A stretch of 64,000 bases of DNA. Origin: Actinomucor elegans. Taxonomy: Eukaryota > Mucoromycota > Mucoromycetes > Mucorales > Mucoraceae. Within the stretch, counting starts at the first letter, position 1. The number at the start of each line of letters is the position of its first letter. Below, one piece after another: positions 12,420 through 22,229 of the stretch. The notes beneath the pieces are model-generated. The model was given only the letters and a program-made list of their open reading frames with translations. It made no database searches and was not told the DNA's origin. Location of the stretch: positions 1,178,001 to 1,242,000 of the forward strand of contig JAMSLZ010000004.1 of NCBI GenBank assembly GCA_026027325.1, in the 5' to 3' direction. Made by a program: the position numbers and the translations under genes.

Positions 12420-13460
12420 CTTGTTTTGATGGCTTCTTGAAATAATGTGCAATTCCATGGTTTTCCATATTAATTGCAAAAGATGCGCTTTACCATGTCC
12501 TAACCGTAATACTCACGCATTTAGGATATGTTTCTTTTCGCATGCCTCTTGATAGTATCAATTTAATTTCTTTCATCTTGCTCAAATGTGCTGAAAATTG
12601 GTTAACCAACATCATTTCGAGGTCGGAGAGCAATCAGTATGTAGTATTAATATAGTTGTTAATAATAGATCCAAACAAGTTGATTATTGGAGAGATGCAA
12701 CTAATAATGTAAGCCATATAGTGTTAAGGAAACCGGCAGAGTTACATCCTTCTCAGATTCTTCAGGTTATGAAATATCACCAGCTCCTTTGATGGTGATA
12801 AGGATAGTTTAACAGCCGTTTTATATAGATACAGGCTTCGTCGCAATTTAGTACAAGCATACAGAAGAGTGAAAAACTCTATATCTTCTGGAGCGCTACT
12901 AACAAGATGTAGGTGTGTAAATCTTTCAAGTTCTGAAAGATAGTATACATTAGAAGGTGGATTCAAGTCTCCCAGCCAACGAAATAAACTGTAATTTAGC
13001 CTAAAGTAGGTGATAATGCTATGAAGTTTACGAATAAACTCAACATAACGTTTGTATATCTCAGGGTCAACATAAGCGCATTAGTCGAAATTTATATATA
13101 CCTTATATGCTTCAAATCTCCAATCTGCATATCGTTTAGTAAGTTGTTCAAGTACCATTCTTTTGTTTCCCTGTCTATATACAGTGTTTCCAGGCCTTCT
13201 AAGCTTCAAATAACGAAGATAAACTCTTCCTTGGTGTAGAGCTTATAATCAGAGCCCCAGTGATATGTTATGTTGAACGTTTTTATAGATCCTGGAATAG
13301 CCTCACTATGCTTATTTTTCAGAAATTGTTGGCAGTTGTAGAGTAAAATCACTTCGGCATAATACACTTTTCTTGCTGGTACTTTACAAATTAACATGAA
13401 TTCGCGTACCACTCTTACAACCAAGATACTCGAAGATACGAGAATATATCTCATTTGAGA
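12420..13460 (-). pseudogene. Relic of an LRR/F-box-type gene
   Basis: Minus-strand reading gives protein-like segments broken by stops and frame changes. Around 13454-13206 there is an open stretch ending YTKEEFIFVI, then a stop. LEGLETLYIDRETKEW continues in the same frame. In a second frame YVDPEIYKRYVEFIRKL leads into 12966-12742 with YLSELERFTHLHLVSSAPED and LLYACTKLRR. Further down KMKEIKLILSRGMRKE appears before more stops. The leucine spacing and phrasing resemble the variable C-terminal part of Mucoromycota F-box/LRR proteins. No F-box start was found, and at least three disabling changes are needed, so I treat it as a decayed copy. A real gene with unusual introns is possible for part of it (a GTATAT..AG intron at about 13110 would remove one stop). 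Confidence 0.5.
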
Positions 13461-13978
13461 GATGATTGATTCTTACTCATAAAGTGTCCGAAAGGTACCT
13501 TTTCTTTTCAAACGATATGAGGAAAAATAGGAAGATATGACTATGTAAATCAGTTTATATACATTCTAGCCATTGTAAACGAACACTATTTATTTCAAAT
13601 ACAAAATGCCTTGCAAACGATTACTGCATGCGCCTAAATAATGCTATAGAATGTATAGAGTATCCGTTTAACGACGGTATTTTAGCCTTTCAGAAGTAGT
13701 GCATTATGGTTATCATCGTTGGGGCTATTGATGAAAACCCTATTTATCATTGCATTTTAGCATATCCTCTATGACATTTGGATACCTATAAACAAAACAG
13801 TTCATGCTGAAATTAGCGTACTAGACAAAGACCACACTATATAATGTAACAAAGGTCACTAACTGAGCACCTCATGCCACATGCATGACATATACAGTCA
13901 ATTATTAGCAAGTATAACATGCCAAGCGCACTAAAGTTAAATAAAAGCTCTAATAGACATATAAGCTTATTCTAGGTA

Positions 13979-14028
13979 TGGGTTACTTGATGCGACATTC
14001 AACCGAGATCGATCGAGAGATCCAAAGC
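13979..14028 (-). repeat. Dispersed 160-180 bp family, partial copy
   Basis: Reverse complement reads as the family core: a GATCTCTCGATCGATCTCGG box followed by TTGAATGTCGCATC. It is the best preserved copy of the GATCGATC box in the window. The right half of the unit is missing. Confidence 0.65.
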
Positions 14029-14066
14029 AATTTGCTAAACCCAACAGAGTGGTGGGGGCAGCCACG

Positions 14067-14103
14067 CCACCGCCACCACCACCACCACCACCACCACCAC
14101 CAC
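14067..14103. repeat. (CCA)n microsatellite
   Basis: About twelve CCA units, with one CCG variant at the left. It lies in noncoding DNA. Confidence 0.9.
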
Positions 14104-14337
14104 AAAAGTTTAAATGCAGTCGACCAATCAAAAATACGACTTTCAGAATAGCAATTGCGTTTGCATTAGAATCAGGTGGTTTACAATCACGAGTACTAGA
14201 AACAATCGTCAGCTGTGGCATAACATTCAAGTGCCAGTACAGGGCTCCATATCATATATGATTTATAAGTTAAAGCAATGACCATAATAAGCAAAGTAAT
14301 GGTATAATCATGAGGTTATCATGGTTGCAATAAAATC

Positions 14338-14766
14338 TCAATAATAATCGTTTCCATATCGAAAGTCTCTGGGGATTGAGGGTGGCGATGATTTTACTGT
14401 AAATTCTTTGAGTGCGGCTAGGTCGTTTTCACAAGCAATTTGCTTCAAATTTTTCTTCAACAAGATGGAGATTTTGAACGATCTCTTTTTTTGAGTTTTT
14501 CGAATAGAGATGGAAGCCATTCGGTTTTCCAGTTGATCTATGCTAGTCGCTATCAAACAGCAATGAGCCATAGATAGTTTTTAATACTTCTCTCCTCTCC
14601 AAAAATTACCTGGTTTTTTTGTCTGCTTGTTCTTTACGCGGTCGTATAGCATATGCTTGCTTTTGGTTCGAGGTAATAACCATTGGTAACCGAGATCATG
14701 ACTAATGCAAGTATGTCGGCAGCGGCATTGGACTAAACGGCCGATTCTATTCACTTCAGGTTCCAT
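14338..14766 (-). CDS. Small conserved-looking protein of unknown function
   Basis: Exons 14766-14610 and 14537-14338 join to 118 aa. The N-terminal part (EVNRIGRLVQCRCRHTCIS, YQWLLPRTKSKHMLYDR) is Arg/Cys/His-rich. The C-terminal half is basic and helical (RKTQKKRSFKISILLKKNLK) and ends PRDFRYGNDYY. I do not recognise the family. The intron removes a stop and uses GTAATT..CATAG borders. The gene is divergent from CMC2 with only 178 bp between start codons, so the two probably share a promoter region. This gives a weak hint of co-expression with a mitochondrial assembly factor. No targeting signal or transmembrane segment is evident. Confidence 0.6.
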
Positions 14767-14944
14767 TTATAGAAGCAGAAGCAGAAGAAAAGATAATAAG
14801 TTGTACCTCGTTTTATGCTAGACACTGTCAAAAGGCGACTGCTGCTGTCTTGTATTTCAAACCCAGTTGATCCAACCAGGTAACCTTGAAAAATCGCTGA
14901 AGCATCGAAACATTCTTCTCACTTTTTTTTCTTAAATTACAAAC
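14767..14944. promoter_or_regulatory. Bidirectional promoter region, unknown gene / CMC2
   Basis: Only 178 bp separate two divergent start codons. The CMC2 side carries a T-rich tract (ctcacttttttttc, about 14917-14933) before its ATG. No TATA box is obvious. Confidence 0.5.
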
Positions 14945-15275
14945 ATGCATCCTCCATTAGAACCCTATAAGCACGAAGGTTGTGACAAAGTAATTGAAGC
15001 ATTAGAGGAATGTCACCGAGCAGGTACATTTAACAAGTTCATTGGTACTTGCAATGCAGCCAAAATCGCTGTGGACAAATGTCTCAAAGAAGAGGTACAG
15101 TGTTTTTTTTGTTAGTAAAAACATTTACAGGCTGATTTATTCGTTTGTTTTATAGTTTCTTGTGATGCGTGCCGCAAATAAAGGAAAGGCGCAAGAAAAG
15201 AGAAAGAGAATGGAAGCAATTTGGAGAGAAATCGATGAACCACCTGCTGAATTGAAGGAGGAGGCCAGTAAATAG
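14945..15275 (+). CDS. CMC2: COX assembly mitochondrial protein Cmc2
   Basis: This is a twin CX9C protein of the mitochondrial intermembrane space needed for cytochrome c oxidase assembly. Exons 14945-15094 and 15156-15275 give 89 aa. It starts with the family signature MHPPLEPYKHEGC. The two helices hold CDKVIEALEEC and CNAAKIAVDKC, each with exactly nine residues between cysteines. These are substrates of the Mia40 disulfide relay in known members. The C-terminal helix is basic (KRKRMEAIWREI). Length and start match Cmc2 better than Cmc1. Confidence 0.92.
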
Positions 15276-17477
15276 TGTATATGTCAAAATCAATAAATAT
15301 CATGTCATATAAATCAAAAAGATCCTACCGCTGCTGTACGACCCTGCCTTGCAAAGCAAACAACAGAAAATTGCGTAGTAGTATACAGAAAACGCGGTGT
15401 GCATAGTTGGGAAGGAATTGGATTGGTTTTATGGTTTTAATAATACGGGATGATTTCGGGCATGACAAGCGTAGTTTATCCGAAACTCTAGCTGGGTATA
15501 GAAATTTGAAGGAAAATGTCGCTTTGTACTAGAACAAGTCTGTTATCCTTGAAATATAGCCATGTAATGCAAAGATTTGATACAAAAAAGCTACGTACAC
15601 TAAGGTGGAGGATATACACTAATAGCTCCTGGATACAGAAGCTTTGCAGATAACGCGCTTCTGTAACTTAGTTTCTTTTCATATGGCAATGTTGAGAAAT
15701 CGTACGAAAGGTGTATAACTTTTCCATTTGGACTTTCACAAGTAATATAATGATAGTTTCAATCTTCATCTCTGAGTAATCGATGCATAGTAGTACTGCA
15801 AGATTACTGTTGGTATTACTGGTAAAGAATAAAAATAAAAACTAGAAACTAGCCCCCCCCCGCCCCTCCCTGGTATAACTTTGAAAGATCTACCGTCCAA
15901 GTTTGGTTACTTGATCCATCTTGATGTAATATGCACAAGTGTACTCTTTGAAATGTAACAAACAAAGCTGTATTATTAAGCATGCATACAACTTGTCTTT
16001 AATATTGCCAAAAAGGATATTCGATGATATCATGTCATCACTGTTATAAGACTTCTTAGCTTGTTGGCAGTTGCAATTGAATATGATTTTATAGGCTCAC
16101 TCAGAAATCTATCAAGAATTTTAATTATTAATAGACCCAGGACGTATTAACAAATCCGGTATAGGATTTAAGGGGAGGAGTATCTAATAATGTAAATGCA
16201 ATCGGCTTTTATCATTGACTGATCCAATTATCTTTGATAAACGATGAATTTTTGCTTTTTATATAAATCCAACCATAAAAAACATCTAAAAAAATTGAGT
16301 AGACACACTTTCGAATATTTTGAACTACCTCGATTAGCAGTTGTATGTCTAAATGGCTATCTTGATTTCCCGTAAAATAAAAGGGACTGTAAGGGATTCG
16401 GGCTTAAGGGGTAATATTTTCCTAACAATTTTTCGGACATCATCCCATTTTGCACATTTTTACGTTTCTCGAGAAATTTCAGCTTAGTATCCTATCTGGT
16501 GATTAATACACATTCAGAATGAAACAGTATTTATTAGAACTGATATTTGGATGAAGCATAATAAGTATATCGCATTTTAGAACTATATTGTAGATTACAT
16601 GCATTTTAAGCCAAAAAAAAAAAAAAGCTGCGTAGATCTCTCGATCGATCTCAGGTTAATATTGCATTTGATCGCTAGTAAATTTTGAGAATAGATTAAT
16701 ACATCTACTAGAACTATTATTTGGTTAAGTTATCACAAATATGTAATATCATTAATAATGTTTAGTAGTAAAATACATACGTTTTTGAAAGTTGAGTCTA
16801 ATGATCTCTAGATTTCTTGACACGTCTCAGTTTAATGGTACATCTGATTCATTATTCTTGCTCAAAGTGAAGTACTGCTTCTACTAAATTACCGCTGAAG
16901 GATTAGCTTTTCAGCATTGAGCTTTTTTTTTTTTTGCGTTATCTTTATTTGGCAGGCTTTTGTGCAAATTCATATACGCTCAGCTGAAACACCAAATAAA
17001 CTACCTAGAATTTATAACGTTTGTATAGTATCCTTAGTAATTACTGCTTGTGGATTTATATAATCAGATTATATTGTCGTCTATGGAGGGTATGCCTGAG
17101 TTTATCTACCTTTATACTTATAGATAATCTAAATACTAACTGCAAACGCAACATTACCCAACTTCTAGGCATCTTGTGGTAAATCGAACCTCCAAAGAAT
17201 CATGGTCATCCCGCGCGCTCTTCCTATCAGAATAGTCCAACCATTCAGTTTAATTACCAAATACAGTCAAATGGCTTGTAGCTGTTTCAAATTATGCTCG
17301 GCAGCTGAGCATTACAAAACAAGATGATCTCCTTTTGAATTGGATACATTATTCGTGTAGCCTGAACGTATATTTGGCAAGGCAAAAGACGATCTTTCTG
17401 TGTACCCTGAACACCAATTATTTGATTATATTCCCTCGCTCCAAGTTCTCGACTCACTCTCTTTTTCTTATTTAAAT
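15276..17477. other. Gene-free 2.2 kb with repeat array
   Basis: No coding potential was seen. It holds the three-unit array at 16480-16900, a C-rich tract at about 15854-15870, poly(A) at 16612-16625 and poly(T) at 16923-16935. The last 150 bases probably contain the promoter of the mannosyltransferase. Confidence 0.45.
16480..16900 (+). repeat. Dispersed family, array of three degenerate units
   Basis: Three head-to-tail units have their core position (the GCAT-like anchor) at about 16492, 16664 and 16840, spacings of 172 and 176 bp. Shared parts in order are a GATCTCTCGATCGATC-like box, (G)TTAAT.TTGCATTTGAT, ATTCAGAAT-like, and CATCTACTAGAACTATTATTTGG. The middle copy is the best preserved. 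Confidence 0.7.
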
Positions 17478-18929
17478 ATGCTTAGACGTAAATCATCTAT
17501 TATTCGATTCTTAATCCTATTCTTTGTCATTGTATACCCATTGTATCTTTATGTGTATGTGTATGGTGCCTCACATCAACAACAGCAACAGCAGCAGTCA
17601 ACTATCATCAACGCTGCCGATGAAGAAGAACCACCACTAAAAGACTATAGTGGCCAATGTCGCACGCAAAACGTTGAACGCAACGTAGACAATAACCATC
17701 GCGATAATAACCAAGCGTACTGGACGCAGCTCAGTGACAAATCCATGCGATTATACAAGTTTGGCTGGAAGGATTTCATTCGTCAGGAACGAGCCAAGTC
17801 CATGCCTGCCTTTGACAGAGAGCGAGGCATTGTGTTTGTAGCTGGTAATGATGATACATTGAGACGAACGCTGGGTACGATTCGATTACTGCGTCAGCAA
17901 TGGCAGTGTCAATTACCTGTGGAAATCTGGCACATGGAACATGAAGCGGAGGCAGCATCGGCCTTTTTGCCACAATTAAACGCGTTGGGCCAAGTGAGGT
18001 TGCGTGACCTGTCTGATTTTGGCCTAGTGAGGTCGATCAGTCGAATGAGAAATCCAAGCAAACAGTAAGTGCAAACCATGTTTGCCGCATAATAGGTTTA
18101 ACATGTTCAACTTATCAAGGTTTCAAGTCAAGGCAGCAGCTATCATTAACTCTCGGTTTCAACACGTACTGTATTTGGATTCTGATAATATCCCAACAAG
18201 AGATCCTACCTATTTGTTTGAGACGGTCGAATATAAAGAAAAAGGCGCCATCTTTTGGCCTGATTTTTGGAAAACGGCTGGAGAAAACAAGATTTTCAAG
18301 ATACTAGAGATTGAATGTCAAGATACATGGGAGCAAGAGGTAAATAGTAAAATACGCTGTCACAAGTCAAGTTGTTAACTTGTAGCGCTCAGTCCGGTCA
18401 AATCGTAGTGGATAAGAAACGGCACTGGCTTCCTCTTCAATTAGCCTGGTTCTTGCAATTCTATCATGAAGTCTATTTCCGTTTACTGAATGGCGATAAA
18501 GACACGTTTCAATATGCATGGCGAGCACTAGACGCACCCTTTCACCGCATAGACACATTTGTGGCTATGGGAGGCTTATTGGTGCAGGGACAGTTTTGCG
18601 GGCATAGCATGCTACAGTTTGGTCCAGACAATGACGAGCAGCCATTGTTTGTGCATGCTAATTTAATGAAACAGATCCCTCAAAGAGCATTTCCTCAACG
18701 CCCGTGGCATTTAATCAAGCGATACAGGGACGATCGATCTAACAATTATTTGACACCGCAGTTCAATATGATCAATGATACAACGAAAAATGTGTTGATG
18801 GGGTGCATGAACTTTGCAGCGAGGACTGATGATCAAGAATCACCGAGCTTTATTGAATCTTTTGATGAGGTTTTGCCTCGCTTTCAAGATCAATACTTTA
18901 GATTGGGGGGTGTAGGAGGATATGAGTAA
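17478..18929 (+). CDS. Golgi mannosyltransferase, type II membrane protein
   Basis: Exons 17478-18064, 18120-18339 and 18393-18929 give 447 aa. The N-terminus is a short basic tail (MLRRKSSIIR) followed by one hydrophobic anchor (FLILFFVIVYPLYLYVYVYG) and a Q-rich stem, as in Golgi type II enzymes. The catalytic domain has GIVFVAGNDDTLRRTLGTI, the metal-binding DXD motif in YLDSDNIPTRDP, FWPDFWKTAGEN and a later segment with HRIDTFVAMGGLL. The order fits the 'putative mannosyltransferase' family (PF11051; yeast Mnn2/Mnn5 alpha-1,2-mannosyltransferases of N-glycan outer chains). An in-frame ATG lies at 17400, but I prefer 17478 because it places the anchor at the N-terminus. The exact sugar linkage cannot be read from sequence. 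Confidence 0.82.
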
Positions 18930-19155
18930 GGTTTTTTTTTTTTGAATTTTCTAATAGTAATATATTTGATTTTTTTGAATGGTATAAATACGGTTTTCTG
19001 TGGTGGTATAGAATATAAGAAGAGGGATAAGATATATAATCATAATGACCTACATAGCATAAGAATAAGAAAAAGGAAAGTATGTAGTAAGAGAATAAGT
19101 AATTAGAGAAAGGAAAAAGATATCATAAGATCATGTAATAGGTAATGATAAGCAG

Positions 19156-20522
19156 TTAATATACGATATCATGCTTGCTATTATGATGATGATTGCTACT
19201 GGTAGTATTGTAAAGTTGGGAATAAGTGTATTGAGCCTTTCTGGTCAACTCTTGCTTATCATACATGCTGTAAGCCAACTCTTCCAAAGGAACTGTATCT
19301 AACAGGCGAATAGTGACTTTTGGAGCGTGTTTAACACCAGTAGCCTATATCGAGCCTGTAAGTTGCGAGTTAACATATGGTATATAAGGCACTTACCCTA
19401 ACGTATGGAAAGAATATATCACCAAAGACTCTCTTCTTTTTGTTCATGGTCATACCTTCCAATTGACTGAGGATCGCAGCAGGAGAAATGAGCTCTTGCT
19501 GTTGTTGTTGTTGTTGTTGCTGATGTTGTTGATGGTGATGATGGTGATGATGATCTTCAATAACCAAGTTACGATGTACTAACGAAGGTGTCGTAGACAT
19601 GGAAGGCTGAACTGGATTTTGGAATAGATAAAGTGCTTCGTATGCTTCGTCAATCTTTTGCTTCAAAAAGATGGGATTAAATAAACACAGGGACAAGTCT
19701 TTCTTCTTTAAAGATTGGATCAGGTCGACTAGATCGTTAAGGTCTTTTTGCTGATAATCCTTGAGCTGTAAAGAGATAGCTTCACGTAACTTTTGTATTT
19801 GAATCTGACTGGTGTCCTGATAGTACATGGGGTCGATTAAATGAGATTGGTGCTGAGATGGACTAGTAGAAGGTGACACCAAAGTGGATGCATTAGTTGT
19901 TTGTACATTATTGGGTACATGCATCGAAGAAGTAGAATAAGTGTGATGAGGCACAACAGGGCTCTTATTGTGATGTATCCAAATACCCGTTTCATTCCAA
20001 GGGTTGTTCTGAGAGATGGAAGTAGTAGATGGCTATGGAAATGTTTAGTTGCATGCTTTTTTATTTGTTTGTTTTTTTTGCCTTTGTGGGTATATCAAAA
20101 CCATAAACTGGATGATGAGAAGGATATGGCGGTGATGGTTGTTGGGTTGGATACATGTACTGCTGTGGCTGTTGTTGTGGAGGAATAATAGTCGAAGCAG
20201 TGGAAGGTGGAGACAAATTCATTAAATCGGTTGAATGGTGTTTTGGTTGTTTATTGAGCGGTTTCTTGTGCGTATGAAAGGTCACTACAATGTTCTTTGT
20301 ATTGATAAGCGCGCCATTCATTTGCTGCAATGCTTCATTTGCTTCATCCATATTTGTAAAACTAACAAAGCCATAACCTTTGGATATACCAGTAGTCGCA
20401 TCTTTCATGACTCGGGCTGAGATGATTTTACCATAGAATCGAAACCTCTTGAACAAGTCATAACTTGTCACTTCTGGATCCAAATTCTTTATATACAAGT
20501 TTGTATAATCAATCATTGCCAT
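19156..20522 (-). CDS. RRM protein with MLLE-like C-terminal domains
   Basis: Exons 20522-20082, 20032-19397 and 19344-19156 give 421 aa. Residues 6-85 form one RRM with RNP2 (LYIKNL) and RNP1 (KGYGFVSF). A Q/P-rich linker follows. Then comes a helical block (DLVDLIQSLKKKDLSLCLFN, KIDEAYEAL) that resembles an MLLE peptide-binding domain, an H/Q-rich run, and a second such block near the end (AILSQLEGM, FGDIFFPYV, KVTIRLLDTVPLEELAYSMY). RRM plus MLLE domains are seen in poly(A)-binding protein and in the Ustilago mRNA transport protein Rrm4, so a role in mRNA binding or transport is inferred. The first intron is best explained by a GC donor (AAG|GCAAAA) with branch point CTAAAC. A GT donor a few codons upstream would also keep frame. 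Confidence 0.75.
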
Positions 20523-20987
20523 AGTTTTGTCTCCGTTACTATGTTGACTCTTTCTTGTATTTAAATGTTCATAAGGGGCCGTAAGCTATAAGAGTATCTT
20601 AGTATTGATGTTTGATATGTATATTAGGACATACCATATTGAATATAATCTTATAAGTCCTAGAATGTATAGTTATATACAATACAATACTATATATATG
20701 AAAAAAGAAAGAAAGAAAGTGGTGTAAAGAAGAATAAAAAAACTTTTTTTCAAAGTCTTTATATACCAGATTTAAGGGAATTCACATGACCCAACGATTT
20801 AGCGTAAACACTTTATTTATTTATAACCGATTCCAAGAAGTCATCTTACTATGCATTTACCACGTAAAAAGAGTCATTATTTTAATGGGTTATAGTAGAA
20901 TATTCGGCAAAAGAACGATCCTATTAAAAAGGGGTATGGTTATTTGCATAAAGTTTGCTTATACCGTCCTTGGCGTCATCAATCCTG

Positions 20988-21007
20988 TATATATATATAT
21001 ATATATA
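20988..21007. repeat. (TA)n microsatellite
   Basis: Ten TA units in noncoding DNA. Confidence 0.85.
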
Positions 21008-21516
21008 AAAAAAAGAACCGGTACCTCAAGATCATTTACAAGCACGCACGCGGTTCAAGACGTGCTTCAACATACGTCCATTTGGTTGGACCACGGGGTT
21101 TTAAATAAGTTACTACTGCTATCTGAGGTTAATTCCCGAACCCCCAAAAAAAATGTAGCCATCGACTTGATCTGGATTTCAGACAATAGAAAAACTAAGA
21201 TACATACATAATATGTTAAAAAAAAGTCTTTGGAAAATTCTGTTATGCATCTAATAACATGTGGATTCTGCGGGAACTAGTACCAAAACTGTAGGATTAT
21301 TACGAGATCCATCCGCTTTCTAGAGGTTTGTGGTTTACAATAATAACTATATACTACTAAATACTTGGAAAAATAAATAAAAAATATCAATACTTTACTT
21401 GGTATGTCAGCAACCGGTTTACTTTAAAAATTATGTCTTTAAAGTGCAATTTGACCCATCAAAAGAAAGATCTTAGAATGATTATCGGAGCGTGAAACAT
21501 GACCTGAGAGATATCT

Positions 21517-21521
<5 letters not shown>

Positions 21522-21553
<32 letters not shown>
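21522..21553. repeat. Poly(T) run of 32
   Basis: This is the longest homopolymer in the window. It could be the trace of a retroposed poly(A) tail, but no body element is visible beside it. Length may be affected by sequencing. Confidence 0.8.
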
Positions 21554-21554
<1 letters not shown>

Positions 21555-22229
21555 GCCTTTTAAACCCTAATAGACTATTATTGGCTAGCTGTAATTAAAA
21601 CGATTTTTTTTAGCTGACCTAAAACCCTGGATCAAAAATATTTTTTTTATTACATTAATACATAAAATCAGATTTAACTTAGCTTGCGAAAGATTTTATT
21701 TTTCATCTAATGATTCAAGTAGATTAATAAGTTTAATTGCAAATGATGTAGTTATTCTTGAATTATGATCAATTTGTCGGGATTTGGTTTAGCAATAATA
21801 AGTCGAATTTTTATTATGAGAATATTTTATTATAAGAATAATAGAAAAGAAATACGTAGTTACGCTTTAATGGAGAATATATTTAGGCCTATTATAATCA
21901 ATGCTTTAAAAATGCCCATAGGATATAAAATTGAGAAATTTCACGCCGGAATATTCGCCTGGGGGATTCAGCAAAGTGATTGTTTGAACGAGCGTTTGAT
22001 TGGCAGTTGGTGAGTAATTACTCAATATGACTGGCCCATGAATAGTGAACTGACATAAATTGAAATACAGATTTATCGGGCTCGTCTGGCCAGTCTATGG
22101 TTTATCTTTTTTGAAATGACACTGCACATGATCCAGACTTGAAATAACTATTAAACTCCTTCTGAAAAAAAGATTCTTAATCCCCCTTTTTCTTTCCTTT
22201 TTCTTTCTTTACCTATCTTTAACTTATCA

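Larger units (their letters stand above)
13470..14337. other. Intergenic with (CCA)n and a repeat-family fragment
   Basis: No gene is recognised. It contains a fragment of the dispersed repeat at 13985-14028 and a (CCA)n microsatellite at 14067-14103. ORFs through the microsatellite (glycine or proline runs) are compositional artefacts. Confidence 0.4.
20523..22229. other. Intergenic, RRM gene and ATG1 upstream regions
   Basis: No gene can be supported. It contains (TA)n at 20988-21007 and a 32-base poly(T) at 21522-21553. Short ORFs at 20786 and 21765 have no recognisable content. C/T-rich leader sequence precedes the ATG1 start. Confidence 0.4.

Noticed and set aside
13967..14261. Glycine- or proline-rich protein over the (CCA)n tract
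   Set aside because: Both ORFs arise from a microsatellite beside a dispersed repeat, with no conserved part.
20786..21211. 141-aa plus ORF
   Set aside because: It runs through a (TA)n tract and poly(A), has no domain and no splice context; treated as chance.
21522..21553. Retrotransposon tail
   Set aside because: Only a homopolymer; no reverse transcriptase or target-site duplication was found nearby.
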